DNA of 64,000 nt from Rhizobiaceae bacterium (GCA_017644105.1 JAEPMD010000018.1:1-64000), one strand, 5' to 3'; shown: positions 8,382-16,980, counted from the first letter of the stretch. Numbers and translations: made by a program. The notes: generated by a model not told the origin, from the sequence alone.

Positions 8382-9767
8382 ATGGACGGAGTTAGCAATC
8401 AAAATGATTTCCAAGAAGTTGTTGAAAATGATCGTGCCCATGTTTGGCATCATCTCAGCCAACACAAGAAATTTGAAACCAGCGATCCGCTGATTATCAT
8501 CGAAGGCAAGGGCTTGCGCGTTTGGAACCAGGCTGGTCGCGAGCATCTGGATGCTGTGTCAGGTGGCGTTTGGACGGTAAATGTTGGCTATGGCCGTGCG
8601 TCCATTGCTGATGCTGTGCGTGATCAATTGGTGAAAATGAACTTCTTTGGTGGCACAACAGGCAGCATTCCTGGCGCTATGTTCTCAGAGCGTTTGATCA
8701 GCAAAATGCCTGGCATGAGCCGTGTTTATTATTCAAATTCAGGTTCTGAAGCCAATGAAAAAGCCTATAAAATTGTGCGCCAAATTGCGCATAACAAATA
8801 TGGTGGCAAAAAGCATAAGATCCTTTATCGCGAGCGCGATTATCACGGCACAACCATCACCGCCCTCTCCTCAGGCGGTCAGGAAGAGCGAAAAGCGCAA
8901 TATGGTCCTTACACACCTGGTTTCGTGTCTGTACCACACTGTCTTGAATATCGCTCGCAATGGGGTGACGTTGAAGATTATGGCGTACGTGCAGCCAATG
9001 CGATTGAAGAAGTTATCCTGCGCGAAGGTGCTGATACGGTTGGCGCACTTATCCTCGAGCCTGTCACAGCGGGTGGTGGCGTGATTGTTCCACCAGATGG
9101 TTACTGGCCACGTGTTCAGGAAATCTGCAAAAAATATGACGTTCTTTTGATCATCGACGAAGTTGTTTGCGGCATGGGCCGCACAGGTGAGTGGTTCGGT
9201 TACCAGCATTACGGTATTGAGCCAGATATGGTGACAATGGCAAAAGGTGTGGCATCTGGTTATGCGGCCATCTCTTGTACTGTCACAACTGAAGAAGTGT
9301 TCAACATGTTCAAAGCTGATCCAAATGATCACATGAGCTATTTCCGTGACATTTCAACATTTGGTGGTTGCACTGCCGGCCCTGCAGCTGCGCTTGAAAA
9401 CATGCGCATTCTGGAAGAAGAAAACCTTCTCGAGAACACCACAAATATGGGTGAATATTTGCTGGACGCGCTAGAAGGCTTGAAAGCCAAGCACGCTGTT
9501 GCGGGTGAAGCGCGTGGTAAAGGTTTGTTCTGTGGTTTGGAACTCGTTTCTGACCGCGACACAAAAGAGCCGCTTCCGGAGCCAGTTGTTCAGCAAATCG
9601 TCGGGCGTTGTTTCTCAGAACATGCTGTGGTGATTGGTTCAACCAACCGTTCACTTCCTGGTTTGAACAACACTTTATGTTTAAGCCCTGCGCTGATTGC
9701 AACGAAATCAGACATTGATGAAATCATCGCAGCGATTGATGAATCAATGACCTATGTAACTGCGTAA
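8382..9767 (+). CDS. Class III omega-aminotransferase, taurine/beta-alanine--pyruvate type
   Basis: This PLP-dependent fold-type I aminotransferase (461 residues) moves a terminal amino group to pyruvate or a similar acceptor. Visible features are AVSGGVWTVNVGYGR, YYSNSGSEANEKAYKIVRQI, RDYHGTTITALSSGG, LIIDEVVCGMGRTGEWFG with the PLP-binding Asp, and VTMAKGVASGYAAIS with the Schiff-base Lys. Overall it most resembles taurine--pyruvate aminotransferases (Tpa), which overlap beta-alanine aminotransferases. No sulfoacetaldehyde acetyltransferase (xsc) is nearby, so taurine is unproven; beta-alanine would fit the neighbouring pyrimidine-reduction genes. The ribosome site at 8368-8375 (TAAGGAGGT) is near perfect, suggesting strong translation. 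A terminator follows. Confidence 0.85.
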   Translation: MDGVSNQNDFQEVVENDRAHVWHHLSQHKKFETSDPLIIIEGKGLRVWNQAGREHLDAVSGGVWTVNVGYGRASIADAVRDQLVKMNFFGGTTGSIPGAMFSERLISKMPGMSRVYYSNSGSEANEKAYKIVRQIAHNKYGGKKHKILYRERDYHGTTITALSSGGQEERKAQYGPYTPGFVSVPHCLEYRSQWGDVEDYGVRAANAIEEVILREGADTVGALILEPVTAGGGVIVPPDGYWPRVQEICKKYDVLLIIDEVVCGMGRTGEWFGYQHYGIEPDMVTMAKGVASGYAAISCTVTTEEVFNMFKADPNDHMSYFRDISTFGGCTAGPAAALENMRILEEENLLENTTNMGEYLLDALEGLKAKHAVAGEARGKGLFCGLELVSDRDTKEPLPEPVVQQIVGRCFSEHAVVIGSTNRSLPGLNNTLCLSPALIATKSDIDEIIAAIDESMTYVTA

Positions 9768-9790
9768 ATAACGCGTTATATTAAAATCAA

Positions 9791-9817
9791 AACCAGGTCC
9801 TTCGACCTGGTTTTTTT
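9791..9817 (+). terminator. Rho-independent terminator after the aminotransferase gene
   Basis: A 9-bp perfect stem (AACCAGGTC / GACCTGGTT) closes a 4-base CTTC loop and is followed by seven or more T. It lies 23 bases after the aminotransferase stop and separates that gene from the ammonia-lyase operon. Confidence 0.9.
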
Positions 9818-9908
9818 ATGCCTTTTCGAATTCTCCTTTCCCCCACTTGCCAGATGAATAATCGTCATGCATGGTCGGGTTTGGCGCTAGCGGAGTTGCG
9901 AGGATAAT

Positions 9909-10976
9909 ATGACGGAAATTTATCAAAACCCTTTGGTCGGTAAAGGCATCGAAGATGATCTTGGCGGCACAATACCTCAGACCAGTATTGAAGCGGAAGC
10001 ACCTTTGACGCTGCTGCAAAAATGTCCTGCCTATCAAACAACACCGCTAACCATTATGTCTGAAATGGCAAAGCAATTTGGCGTTGCCGCTATCTCAATC
10101 AAAGACGAACGCGGTCGCATGAACCTTGGCAGCTTTAAAGCCTTAGGTGCCGCCTATGTAATCGCATGCGATGCAGTGACATCCGGCAATGATTTAAGTG
10201 ACGCACCTCTAAAAGGTTCAACTTATATTACTGCGAGCGCTGGAAATCATGGTTTATCTGTTGCGGCTGGTGCTCGTATTTTTGGCGCCAATGCGGTCAT
10301 TTATCTTTCAAAAACCGTGCCTAAGAGCTTTGCTGGCGAACTTGAAGCCCAAGGCGCACAAGTGGTTTGGCATGGCGATGATTATGAGGAAAGTATGCAA
10401 GGCGCGCTTGATGCGGCCAATGCCAATGAAGGTTGGATTTTGCTTTCTGACAGCTCTTGGCCGGGCTATGAGATCCTGCCCTATCGTTTGATGGAAGGTT
10501 ATTTGGCCATGGCTGCAGAAATGGTTGAGCAAATAGAAACACCGCCGACCCATTTATTTTTGCAAGCTGGTGTTGGAGGTTTAGCTGCAGGTGTTGCAGG
10601 CTATGCGCGACACATTTGGGGTAAAGACTTGAAGATTATCGTCGTCGAACCAGAATTCGCCCCTGCCCTGATTGAAAGTGTCAAAGCTGAGCGCATTGTC
10701 GAAACATCGGGTCCGGTTTCTGAAATGGGACGACTTGATTGTAAAACACCGTCTTTGATTGCCTTAAAGACGCTGGCTAAGGTGGCAAATAGCTTCGTTA
10801 CGATTTCTGAAGCCGAAGGCGATAAGGCCGTTGAAACACTCGAAAAAGCAGGAATTGAGACAACAGCGTCCGCCGCAGCAGGTATAGCGCCGATCTTCCT
10901 CGGAGCAGATGTCCTCAAAGCGCTCTCCATTGATGAAAACTCACATATTGCTGCCATCATCAGCGAAAAACGATGA
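9909..10976 (+). CDS. PLP-dependent ammonia-lyase, diaminopropionate ammonia-lyase-like
   Basis: This fold-type II PLP enzyme (355 residues) is most like diaminopropionate ammonia-lyases, which release ammonia by alpha,beta-elimination, and less like threonine dehydratase. KDERGRMNLGSFKALGAAY holds the PLP lysine, TASAGNHGLSVAAGA the phosphate-binding Asn/Gly segment, and FLQAGVGGLAAGVAGY the glycine loop. It is shorter than classic DpaL (about 400), so the substrate may differ. In ectoine/hydroxyectoine gene sets a related enzyme is called EutB. GAGGA precedes ATG at 9909. It is the first gene of a tight operon with the M24 enzyme (4-base gap) and the racemase-family gene. Confidence 0.8.
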   Translation: MTEIYQNPLVGKGIEDDLGGTIPQTSIEAEAPLTLLQKCPAYQTTPLTIMSEMAKQFGVAAISIKDERGRMNLGSFKALGAAYVIACDAVTSGNDLSDAPLKGSTYITASAGNHGLSVAAGARIFGANAVIYLSKTVPKSFAGELEAQGAQVVWHGDDYEESMQGALDAANANEGWILLSDSSWPGYEILPYRLMEGYLAMAAEMVEQIETPPTHLFLQAGVGGLAAGVAGYARHIWGKDLKIIVVEPEFAPALIESVKAERIVETSGPVSEMGRLDCKTPSLIALKTLAKVANSFVTISEAEGDKAVETLEKAGIETTASAAAGIAPIFLGADVLKALSIDENSHIAAIISEKR

Positions 10977-10980
10977 TGAT

Positions 10981-12171
10981 ATGACAGTACTTGCTCAACC
11001 ACCTCGCGGCTTTTCCGATCAGGAATTTCATAACCGTTGTGATAATGCGCAACGAGGAATGGCTGAGAGCGGCATTGATGCATTTGTTTTAACAACCGAG
11101 CCGGATATTCGCTATTTTACCGGGTTTTTCACGCGGTTTTGGGAAAGTCCCACCCGGCCTTGGTTTGTCATTTTACCCAAAACTGGCAAACCTGTTGCTG
11201 TCATCCCATCGATCGGGCTTGATCTGATGTCGTCATGTTACGTGTCAGATATCCAAACCTGGGTCTCGCCTGACCTTGAGGATGATGGTGTCAGCCTGCT
11301 CGCGCAAACTCTGATAGACTTGGTTGGAACCAACGCACGCATTGGCCTTCCCATGGGGCATGAAACACATCTACGCATGCCGCTCAATGATTTTGCCAAA
11401 CTCAAAGAAAAGCTCGCGAACTTTACCTTTGCCGATGTACAGCCATTACTCACCTCCTTGCAGTTAATCAAATCCGATGAGGAAATCGCTAAAATCAAAT
11501 TTGCCTGCAGGATAGGCGATCGAAGTTTTGCACGGGTTTCTGAAATCTGCGCAATTGGCGAACCTCTTGGACATGTATTCCGCAATTTCCAAAGATTATT
11601 GCTTGAAGAAGGTGCGGATTGGGTACCTTATCTTGCAGGCGGTGCGGGCCAAGGTGGTTACAAAGATGTGATTTCACCGACGAGCGATGAAACATTAGCC
11701 GATGGCGATGTGCTCATGCTCGATACCGGCGCGCTTTATGATGGTTATTTCTGCGATTTTGACCGCAATTATGCGATTGGGAGCGTGGGTGAACAAACAA
11801 AAAACGCCTATCAGCTTTTATATGAAGCAACAGATGCGGGCATCAATGCCGCCCAAATTGGTCAGACAGCATCAGATGTTTATCAGGCAATTGCCGACAT
11901 CATCGGACAATGGGATCAAGGACAATCGACAGAAAGCAAGGGCGATGTTGGACGCATGGGCCATGGGCTTGGCATGCGCTTAACTGAGTGGCCATCCTTA
12001 ATTGCGAGCGACCAAACAGAACTTAAGGAAAATATGGTGCTAACTATCGAGCCGAGCATGACCATCGCTCCCGGTAAGATCATGGTGCATGAGGAAAATA
12101 TCCTAATCACAAAATCAGGACCTCAGCTTTTATCCAAACGCGCGCCAAAAGATATTCCAATCATTGGGTAA
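10981..12171 (+). CDS. M24 (Xaa-Pro aminopeptidase/creatinase-fold) hydrolase
   Basis: This is a two-domain pita-bread metallohydrolase of 396 residues. The N-terminal creatinase-like domain starts near GFSDQEFHNRC and includes TTEPDIRYFTGF. The catalytic domain keeps the metal ligands: two Asp in MLDTGALYDGYFCDFDRNYA, His in GRMGHGLGMR, and Glu in LTIEPSM and VHEENILI. The family includes Xaa-Pro peptidases, creatinase and the ectoine hydrolase DoeA/EutD, which opens a cyclic amidine. Its neighbours, an EutB-like lyase and an EutA-like racemase, favour a small-molecule substrate over peptides, but DoeB and EutC are missing. ATG at 10981 starts 4 bases after the previous stop; longer in-frame starts lie inside that gene. 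Confidence 0.82.
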   Translation: MTVLAQPPRGFSDQEFHNRCDNAQRGMAESGIDAFVLTTEPDIRYFTGFFTRFWESPTRPWFVILPKTGKPVAVIPSIGLDLMSSCYVSDIQTWVSPDLEDDGVSLLAQTLIDLVGTNARIGLPMGHETHLRMPLNDFAKLKEKLANFTFADVQPLLTSLQLIKSDEEIAKIKFACRIGDRSFARVSEICAIGEPLGHVFRNFQRLLLEEGADWVPYLAGGAGQGGYKDVISPTSDETLADGDVLMLDTGALYDGYFCDFDRNYAIGSVGEQTKNAYQLLYEATDAGINAAQIGQTASDVYQAIADIIGQWDQGQSTESKGDVGRMGHGLGMRLTEWPSLIASDQTELKENMVLTIEPSMTIAPGKIMVHEENILITKSGPQLLSKRAPKDIPIIG

Positions 12172-12175
12172 AAAC

Positions 12176-12892
12176 ATGAAAACACTAGATTATAAACTCA
12201 CCGGCCCCATTGGACATAAAGCAACTTTAGGCCTTATTGCCCTTCAATCAGATGAATCTGTGGAGCCTGAATTGCAGTCCGTGTTTGGTCAGGAAGGCGT
12301 TGCGCTTTATACCACCCGCATTGAAAGCGATGCTGAAGTAACGCCAGAAACTTTGAAGACCATGGAAATCAAGCTACCGAATTCTGTGAGTCTCCTACCA
12401 CCATCGCTAGATTTTGATGTAATCGGTTATGCGTGCACTTCAGGTGCGACCATCATTGGCCCCGACCGAATATCGAAATTGATATTCTCCGCAAGCAATG
12501 CAAAACATGCGACCAACCCGCTGACTGCCTTGATTGACACTTGCCAGAGTGAAGGCGTGAAATCTCTTGGTTTCATATCACCTTATATCGACAGCGTGTC
12601 GCTGCCCATGCGCAATTACTTAGAAGACAAAGCCGGCATTCAAATCACTGATTTTGCCTCATTTAATGAATCAACCGAGGCAAAAGTCGCGCGTATTGAT
12701 CCTAACTCTATCTATGATGCCGCCATCGAAATTGGAAATTCCTGTGATTGCGATGCGGTCTTTTTGTCATGCACAAATCTGCGAACCTTCTCAATATTGG
12801 ACAAAGCATCCAAAGAACTGAATAAACCCGTTTGGAGCAGTAATTCCGTGCTCGCGCGCCATATGAGCAAATTGGCGGGGTTAAACCACTAA
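12176..12892 (+). CDS. Asp/Glu racemase superfamily protein (maleate isomerase/EutA-like)
   Basis: This 238-residue cytoplasmic protein belongs to the Asp/Glu racemase, maleate isomerase and arylmalonate decarboxylase superfamily. The two expected catalytic cysteines are present in IGYACTSGATIIGP and VFLSCTNLRTF. The N-terminal TLGLIALQSDESVEPEL is typical of the EutA/maleate-isomerase branch. Reaction possibilities include racemisation, cis-trans isomerisation or decarboxylation of a dicarboxylate-like substrate. ATG at 12176 follows the M24 stop by 4 bases; TTG at 12164 is an alternative. It closes the three-gene operon. Confidence 0.8.
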   Translation: MKTLDYKLTGPIGHKATLGLIALQSDESVEPELQSVFGQEGVALYTTRIESDAEVTPETLKTMEIKLPNSVSLLPPSLDFDVIGYACTSGATIIGPDRISKLIFSASNAKHATNPLTALIDTCQSEGVKSLGFISPYIDSVSLPMRNYLEDKAGIQITDFASFNESTEAKVARIDPNSIYDAAIEIGNSCDCDAVFLSCTNLRTFSILDKASKELNKPVWSSNSVLARHMSKLAGLNH

Positions 12893-12975
12893 AAACAAGT
12901 GAAAAACAAAGCATTTGCTCAAAAATTCATCGAATTAGAGTTGGCACAAGCAGCTTAGCCAGATACTTGTTATAT

Positions 12976-13611
12976 ATGCAGAAAATTACCGCCCCCAAAA
13001 AAGCGCCACTCAGCCGCATACAGGAAAAAAACCGGAATCTGATCTTAAAGGCTGGCCTTGAAGTATTTTCAAAATACGGATTTCGCGGCGCAACGGTGGA
13101 TCAATTGGCGAATGCGGCGGGCATGTCAAAACCAAATCTGCTTTACTATTTCCCAAGCAAAGAAGCCGTGCATGTCGCGCTTCTAGAAGAGCTATTGGAA
13201 AACTGGCTCGAACCACTCATCGAATTGGGCCCGTCAGACAATCCAATCGACGAAATATTGGTCTATGTCAAAAAGAAGCTGGCCATGTCCCGTGCGTATC
13301 CACTTGAAAGCCGGCTCTACGCCAACGAAATCTTACAAGGTGCACCCAATTTTTCAGGCGCAATCAAAGGCCCACTTAAAGAGCTGGTGGATGAAAAAGC
13401 AAAGCTTATTCAATCCTGGTCGGATGAAGGCAAGATCGCAGTCGTTAATCCATATCATTTGATTTTCTCGATCTGGTCGACAACACAGCACTATGCTGAT
13501 TTTGATGTTCAGATTGCTGGCATATTGCCGACCGATAAAGAAGAAATTACCAAAGATGCAGAGACCTATCTCGAGCATATGTTCCGCAGCATTTTAACAC
13601 CTAAGGCTTAA
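12976..13611 (+). CDS. TetR-family regulator, RutR-like
   Basis: This is a one-component transcription factor of 211 residues. The N-terminal helix-turn-helix covers EVFSKYGFRGATVDQLANAA and GMSKPNLLYYFPSKEAV. The C-terminal ligand domain (ANEILQGAPNFSGAIKGPLK, then IWSTTQHYADFDVQI) resembles the YcdC/RutR C-terminal family. RutR in E. coli senses uracil and thymine and controls pyrimidine use. Here the facing operon is preT-preA, a pyrimidine-reducing enzyme, so control of that operon is likely. It lies 83 bases after the racemase gene and may be cotranscribed with it. ATG at 12976 was chosen; TTG at 12967 is an alternative. No clear ribosome site was seen. Confidence 0.85.
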   Translation: MQKITAPKKAPLSRIQEKNRNLILKAGLEVFSKYGFRGATVDQLANAAGMSKPNLLYYFPSKEAVHVALLEELLENWLEPLIELGPSDNPIDEILVYVKKKLAMSRAYPLESRLYANEILQGAPNFSGAIKGPLKELVDEKAKLIQSWSDEGKIAVVNPYHLIFSIWSTTQHYADFDVQIAGILPTDKEEITKDAETYLEHMFRSILTPKA

Positions 13612-13617
13612 CGCGCT

Positions 13618-14013
13618 TCACGACTTCAAGTGATACATCAAAGCTTTTTGTAAGAACATTTCAATCAAATCTTCGTTCAGCGGTTTGTTGACATCAACAA
13701 GCACAGCCCTATTGCCACTAAACTCCAACTCATCACTGAAATTATCGCGAAATTCACCGATCAAACTGGTTTGGCAATGGACATAAATCCCGCAATGATC
13801 TGGCTTATTCTTGACATTGCTAAGACGGATTGTCGTGCCGCTTTTGGATTGCTCGGTCAGATAGGACGGCTCGCCCCATTTAAGCGTCTCCGTAATGGGG
13901 CCGATCTTTTGTTCGCGTGAAGCAATATCAAAAATCATTTTCCGAATTTGCGATAAGCGCTCGCTTACTTTGTCATCAAACCGGTCATAGGCTGCACTTA
14001 CATTTTCATCCAT
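13618..14013 (-). CDS. DUF1801 domain protein
   Basis: This 131-residue protein belongs to the DUF1801 (YdhG-like) family of small cytoplasmic proteins of unknown function. The conserved parts are TLKWGEPSYLTE in the middle and a C-terminal LVDVNKPLNEDLIEMFLQKA. It ends 7 bases from the end of the opposing TetR gene, and the preTA terminator lies upstream of it, so it is probably transcribed alone. No link to the neighbouring catabolic genes is evident. Confidence 0.8.
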   Translation of the reverse strand: MDENVSAAYDRFDDKVSERLSQIRKMIFDIASREQKIGPITETLKWGEPSYLTEQSKSGTTIRLSNVKNKPDHCGIYVHCQTSLIGEFRDNFSDELEFSGNRAVLVDVNKPLNEDLIEMFLQKALMYHLKS

Positions 14014-14030
14014 CTTGTATGCTCAATCCA

Positions 14031-14077
14031 AAATAAAAATCGCCCCGTCTATGATCGAACATAACACGGGGCGATTT
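14031..14077 (-). terminator. Rho-independent terminator of the preT-preA operon
   Basis: A 12-bp perfect stem (14037-14048 with 14066-14077, arm ACGGGGCGATTT) lies 24 bases beyond the preA stop on the minus strand. Read in that direction the stem is followed by a T-rich run (complement of 14031-14040). The loop is 17 bases. Confidence 0.88.
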
Positions 14078-14100
14078 GATAAATCTTGCGGAATTTTGAT

Positions 14101-15408
14101 TTATTCAGCAGGTTCCATGGCAGCCGGATTATTTGGATGTGTTGTCCAATTGGCATATTGATCTTCAACCACTTTGCCAGTGCGTGGATCAGTTTTACCT
14201 GCATCCATTTCTTCCATGGAGATACAGCCTTCAACCGGACATACATTCACACATAAATTACAGGCCACACATTCCGCATCGATCACTTCAAACTTGCGAT
14301 CTGGTGTCATGGAAATTGCCTGGTGCGATGTGTCTTCACAGGCGGCAAAACAGCGACCACAGCTGATGCAGAGATCCTGATCGATTTTGGCCTTGGCAAT
14401 GTAATTGAGGTTGAGATATTGCCAATCTGTGGTGTTTGGCACAGCCATACCCACAAACTCATCAATGCTCGTATAACCCTTTTCATCCATCCATTGCTCA
14501 AGACCAGAAATCATTTCTTGAACAATCTTAAAGCCATAGGTCATAGCGGCCGTACATACCTGCACATTACCACAACCAAGCGCCATAAATTCAGCCGCAT
14601 CGCGCCACGTGGTAACACCACCGATACCCGAAATTGGCAGATCGGCAGTTTCGGGATTACGAGCGATTTCCGAGACCATCGACATGGCAATCGGTTTCAC
14701 CGCAGGGCCACAATAGCCACCATGGGTGCCTTTACCATCAATTGATGGTTCAGGGCTCATTGAATCCAAGTTCACTGATGTGATAGAATTAATCGTATTG
14801 ATCAAACTCACCGCATCCGCGCCACCGCGTTTAGCCGCAGCAGCTGGTTTGCGGATATCTGTGATATTCGGCGTGAGCTTCACAATCACTGGCTTTGAAT
14901 AATATTGTTTACACCAGCGGGTGACCATCTCGATATATTCAGGCACCTGACCAACAGCCGCGCCCATACCACGTTCTGACATGCCATGCGGGCAACCAAA
15001 ATTAAGCTCAATACCATCAGCGCCTGTGTCTTCCACCAAAGGAAGGATGGCTTTCCAAGCTTCTTCCTCGCACGGCACCATGATCGATACGATGACTGCT
15101 CGATCGGGATAATCAGCTTTGACGCGCTTGATTTCCTCAAGATTGGTGTAAAGATCGCGATCTGTAATAAGTTCGATATTGTTCAAACCCAATAGACGAC
15201 GGTCAGCACCATAAACAGCGCCATAGCGTGGACCATTCACGTTCACCACTGGAGGACCTTCAGATCCAAGGGTTTTCCAAACAACACCACCCCACCCGGC
15301 TTCAAAAGCACGGCGGACATTATATTCTTTATCCGTGGGTGGCGCTGAGGCCAACCAAAATGGGTTTGTAGATTTAATACCAAGGAAATTCGATTGTAAG
15401 TTTGCCAT
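14101..15408 (-). CDS. preA: NAD-dependent dihydropyrimidine dehydrogenase subunit PreA
   Basis: PreA, with PreT, reduces uracil and thymine to dihydropyrimidines, the first step of reductive pyrimidine breakdown. The 435-residue protein starts with an FMN-binding dihydroorotate-dehydrogenase-like barrel (NPFWLASAPPTDKEYNVRRA; ELNFGCPHGMSERGMG; PISGIGGVTTWRDAAEFM). The C-terminus holds two 4Fe-4S clusters: CISCGRCFAACEDTSHQ and CVACNLCVNVCPVEGC. It is followed by a strong terminator and preceded by preT with 9 bases between. The downstream enzymes dihydropyrimidinase and beta-ureidopropionase are not in this window. Confidence 0.95.
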   Translation of the reverse strand: MANLQSNFLGIKSTNPFWLASAPPTDKEYNVRRAFEAGWGGVVWKTLGSEGPPVVNVNGPRYGAVYGADRRLLGLNNIELITDRDLYTNLEEIKRVKADYPDRAVIVSIMVPCEEEAWKAILPLVEDTGADGIELNFGCPHGMSERGMGAAVGQVPEYIEMVTRWCKQYYSKPVIVKLTPNITDIRKPAAAAKRGGADAVSLINTINSITSVNLDSMSPEPSIDGKGTHGGYCGPAVKPIAMSMVSEIARNPETADLPISGIGGVTTWRDAAEFMALGCGNVQVCTAAMTYGFKIVQEMISGLEQWMDEKGYTSIDEFVGMAVPNTTDWQYLNLNYIAKAKIDQDLCISCGRCFAACEDTSHQAISMTPDRKFEVIDAECVACNLCVNVCPVEGCISMEEMDAGKTDPRTGKVVEDQYANWTTHPNNPAAMEPAE

Positions 15409-15417
15409 ATTCTTATC

Positions 15418-16779
15418 CTACCCCATTAGTTTCGCATGAATATCTTCAGCCGCATCGCGACCTTCTGCAACCGCAGTTACGGTCAAATCATCACCGCCTG
15501 ATGCGCAATCGCCACCAGCCCAAACCTTATCGAGCGAGCTGAGACCATTTTCATCAACAGCGATTTTGCCACCTTCAATGTCTAAACCGGCAACATTGAG
15601 CGCAAGCTTTTGACCAATCGCTTTAAACACCTGATCTGCTTTCAGGCGGAATGTTTCATCTGTGACCTTAAACCCATCAGCACCTGTTTCAGTATAAGCG
15701 AACTCCACTTCTTGAACCGATCCATTTGCAATCAGACCAACAGGTTGCGCATTGGTTATGATATTCACACCTTTTTGCGCCGCTAAATCCTGCTCAAACT
15801 TACTGGCGTTCATGTTTTCAACGCCGCGACGATAGACAAGGGAGACATGTTCCGCGCCTAAAAGCTTGGCTTGGACAGCCGCATCAACTGCGGTCATACC
15901 ACCACCAATGACAACGACATTTCGGCCAATATCAACATTGGTGAGATGAGCAGCTTGACGAAGAGCTGCGATAAACTCAACCGCATCGTCAGAACCTGAT
16001 GCATCTTCATTGTCCAAACCGAGCGCATTAACCCCGGCAAGACCGATACCCAAGAACACCGCATCAAATTCTGATTGCAATTCGTCAAGCTCAAGATTCT
16101 CTCCAAGGCGTTTGCCAAGCTCGACGGTGATTCCACCAATTGATAACAGCCATTCCACTTCGCGTTCGGCAAATTGGTCAACGGTTTTATAGGCAGCAAT
16201 ACCAAATTCGTTAAGGCCACCAGCTTTTTGACGGCCATCGAAGATCACAACATCATGACCTTTCATTGCAAGGCGATGTGCGCAGGATAGACCTGCAGGC
16301 CCTGCCCCAACAACGGCGATGCGTTTTGATGTGGATGCAGCGCGCGTAAACGGATGCACACCTGCATCCATCACCTTATCTGTCGCAAAGCGTTGCAGAC
16401 GCCCGATCTCAACTGGATCGTTCTCTGCTGTTTCGCGCACACAAGCCTCTTCGCACAATGTCTCGGTCGGGCATACGCGTGCGCACATGCCGCCCAGGAT
16501 GTTTTGCTTAAAGATTGTGGTTGCAGCCGCCTCAGGCGTACCAGTTGAAATCTGCCGAATAAACAGCGGAATATCAATCGATGTTGGACATGCCGTTATG
16601 CAGGGCGCATCATGGCAAAAATAACAACGATCCGCTGCCACTTTCGCCTCATGCGGGCTAAGAGGGGCGTGCAAATCACAAAAGTTTTCGTTCAATTGTT
16701 CAGATGATAGACGAGCAGAAACAACTCCGTCAGCTCTCACCTTATTGGATGGACTAGTTGTAGGCATCAGTGTTCCCAT
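15418..16779 (-). CDS. preT: NAD-dependent dihydropyrimidine dehydrogenase subunit PreT
   Basis: PreT is the flavin/Fe-S electron-input subunit that takes electrons from NADH and passes them to PreA. The 453-residue protein has an N-terminal iron-sulfur region (CYFCHDAPCITACPTSIDIP, then GGMCARVCPTETLCEEACVR), an FAD-binding Rossmann motif (VVGAGPAGLSCAHRLA), and a second dinucleotide fold (VVIGGGMTAVDAA). The C-terminal VWAGGDCASGGDDLTVTAVA contacts FAD. It is the first gene of the preTA operon. ATG at 16779 is used, with ATG at 16767 possible; an inverted repeat at 16784-16806 lies just upstream and could be a repressor site. Confidence 0.94.
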   Translation of the reverse strand: MGTLMPTTSPSNKVRADGVVSARLSSEQLNENFCDLHAPLSPHEAKVAADRCYFCHDAPCITACPTSIDIPLFIRQISTGTPEAAATTIFKQNILGGMCARVCPTETLCEEACVRETAENDPVEIGRLQRFATDKVMDAGVHPFTRAASTSKRIAVVGAGPAGLSCAHRLAMKGHDVVIFDGRQKAGGLNEFGIAAYKTVDQFAEREVEWLLSIGGITVELGKRLGENLELDELQSEFDAVFLGIGLAGVNALGLDNEDASGSDDAVEFIAALRQAAHLTNVDIGRNVVVIGGGMTAVDAAVQAKLLGAEHVSLVYRRGVENMNASKFEQDLAAQKGVNIITNAQPVGLIANGSVQEVEFAYTETGADGFKVTDETFRLKADQVFKAIGQKLALNVAGLDIEGGKIAVDENGLSSLDKVWAGGDCASGGDDLTVTAVAEGRDAAEDIHAKLMG

Positions 16780-16783
16780 TTTT

Positions 16784-16806
16784 ATACTGATTTATATGAT
16801 CAGTAT
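16784..16806. promoter_or_regulatory. Inverted repeat just upstream of preT (candidate operator)
   Basis: The sequence has perfect 8-bp arms, ATACTGAT and ATCAGTAT, separated by 7 bases, beginning 5 bases before the preT start codon. Size and position suit a TetR-dimer site, and the RutR-like regulator gene at 12976 is the obvious candidate to bind. It does not match the E. coli RutR consensus, so the pairing is inference. Confidence 0.5.
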
Positions 16807-16818
16807 GACACCGGAAAA

Positions 16819-16922
16819 TTTTTTATCAAGTGGTAAAATTTTGAAAATTCAAAAACATATAACTTGATAAAAAACAGATGCTTAGCTCAGTTAGATCGCC
16901 TATAATTTGACTAAAAAAGTCA
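16819..16922. repeat. Cluster of inverted repeats between betA and preT
   Basis: Three perfect dyads lie here. The outer one pairs 16819-16831 with 16862-16874 (13-bp arms, ACTTGATAAAAAA and its complement). Inside its loop, 16839-16854 is TTTTGAA-AA-TTCAAAA. Beyond it, 16908-16922 is TGACT-AAAAA-AGTCA. The region is downstream of the betC-betA operon and upstream of preT. It could combine a terminator with operator sites; no classic GC stem with T-run is present. Confidence 0.5.
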
Positions 16923-16980
16923 GGTTAAATAGCAAAAAGCTTCAAATACAAAGCGAATGAGATTCTGAAGATCACTTCAA

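Noticed and set aside
8382-12892. Complete taurine or ectoine degradation pathway
   Set aside because: xsc for taurine and doeB/eutC for ectoine are absent, so only family-level likeness can be claimed.
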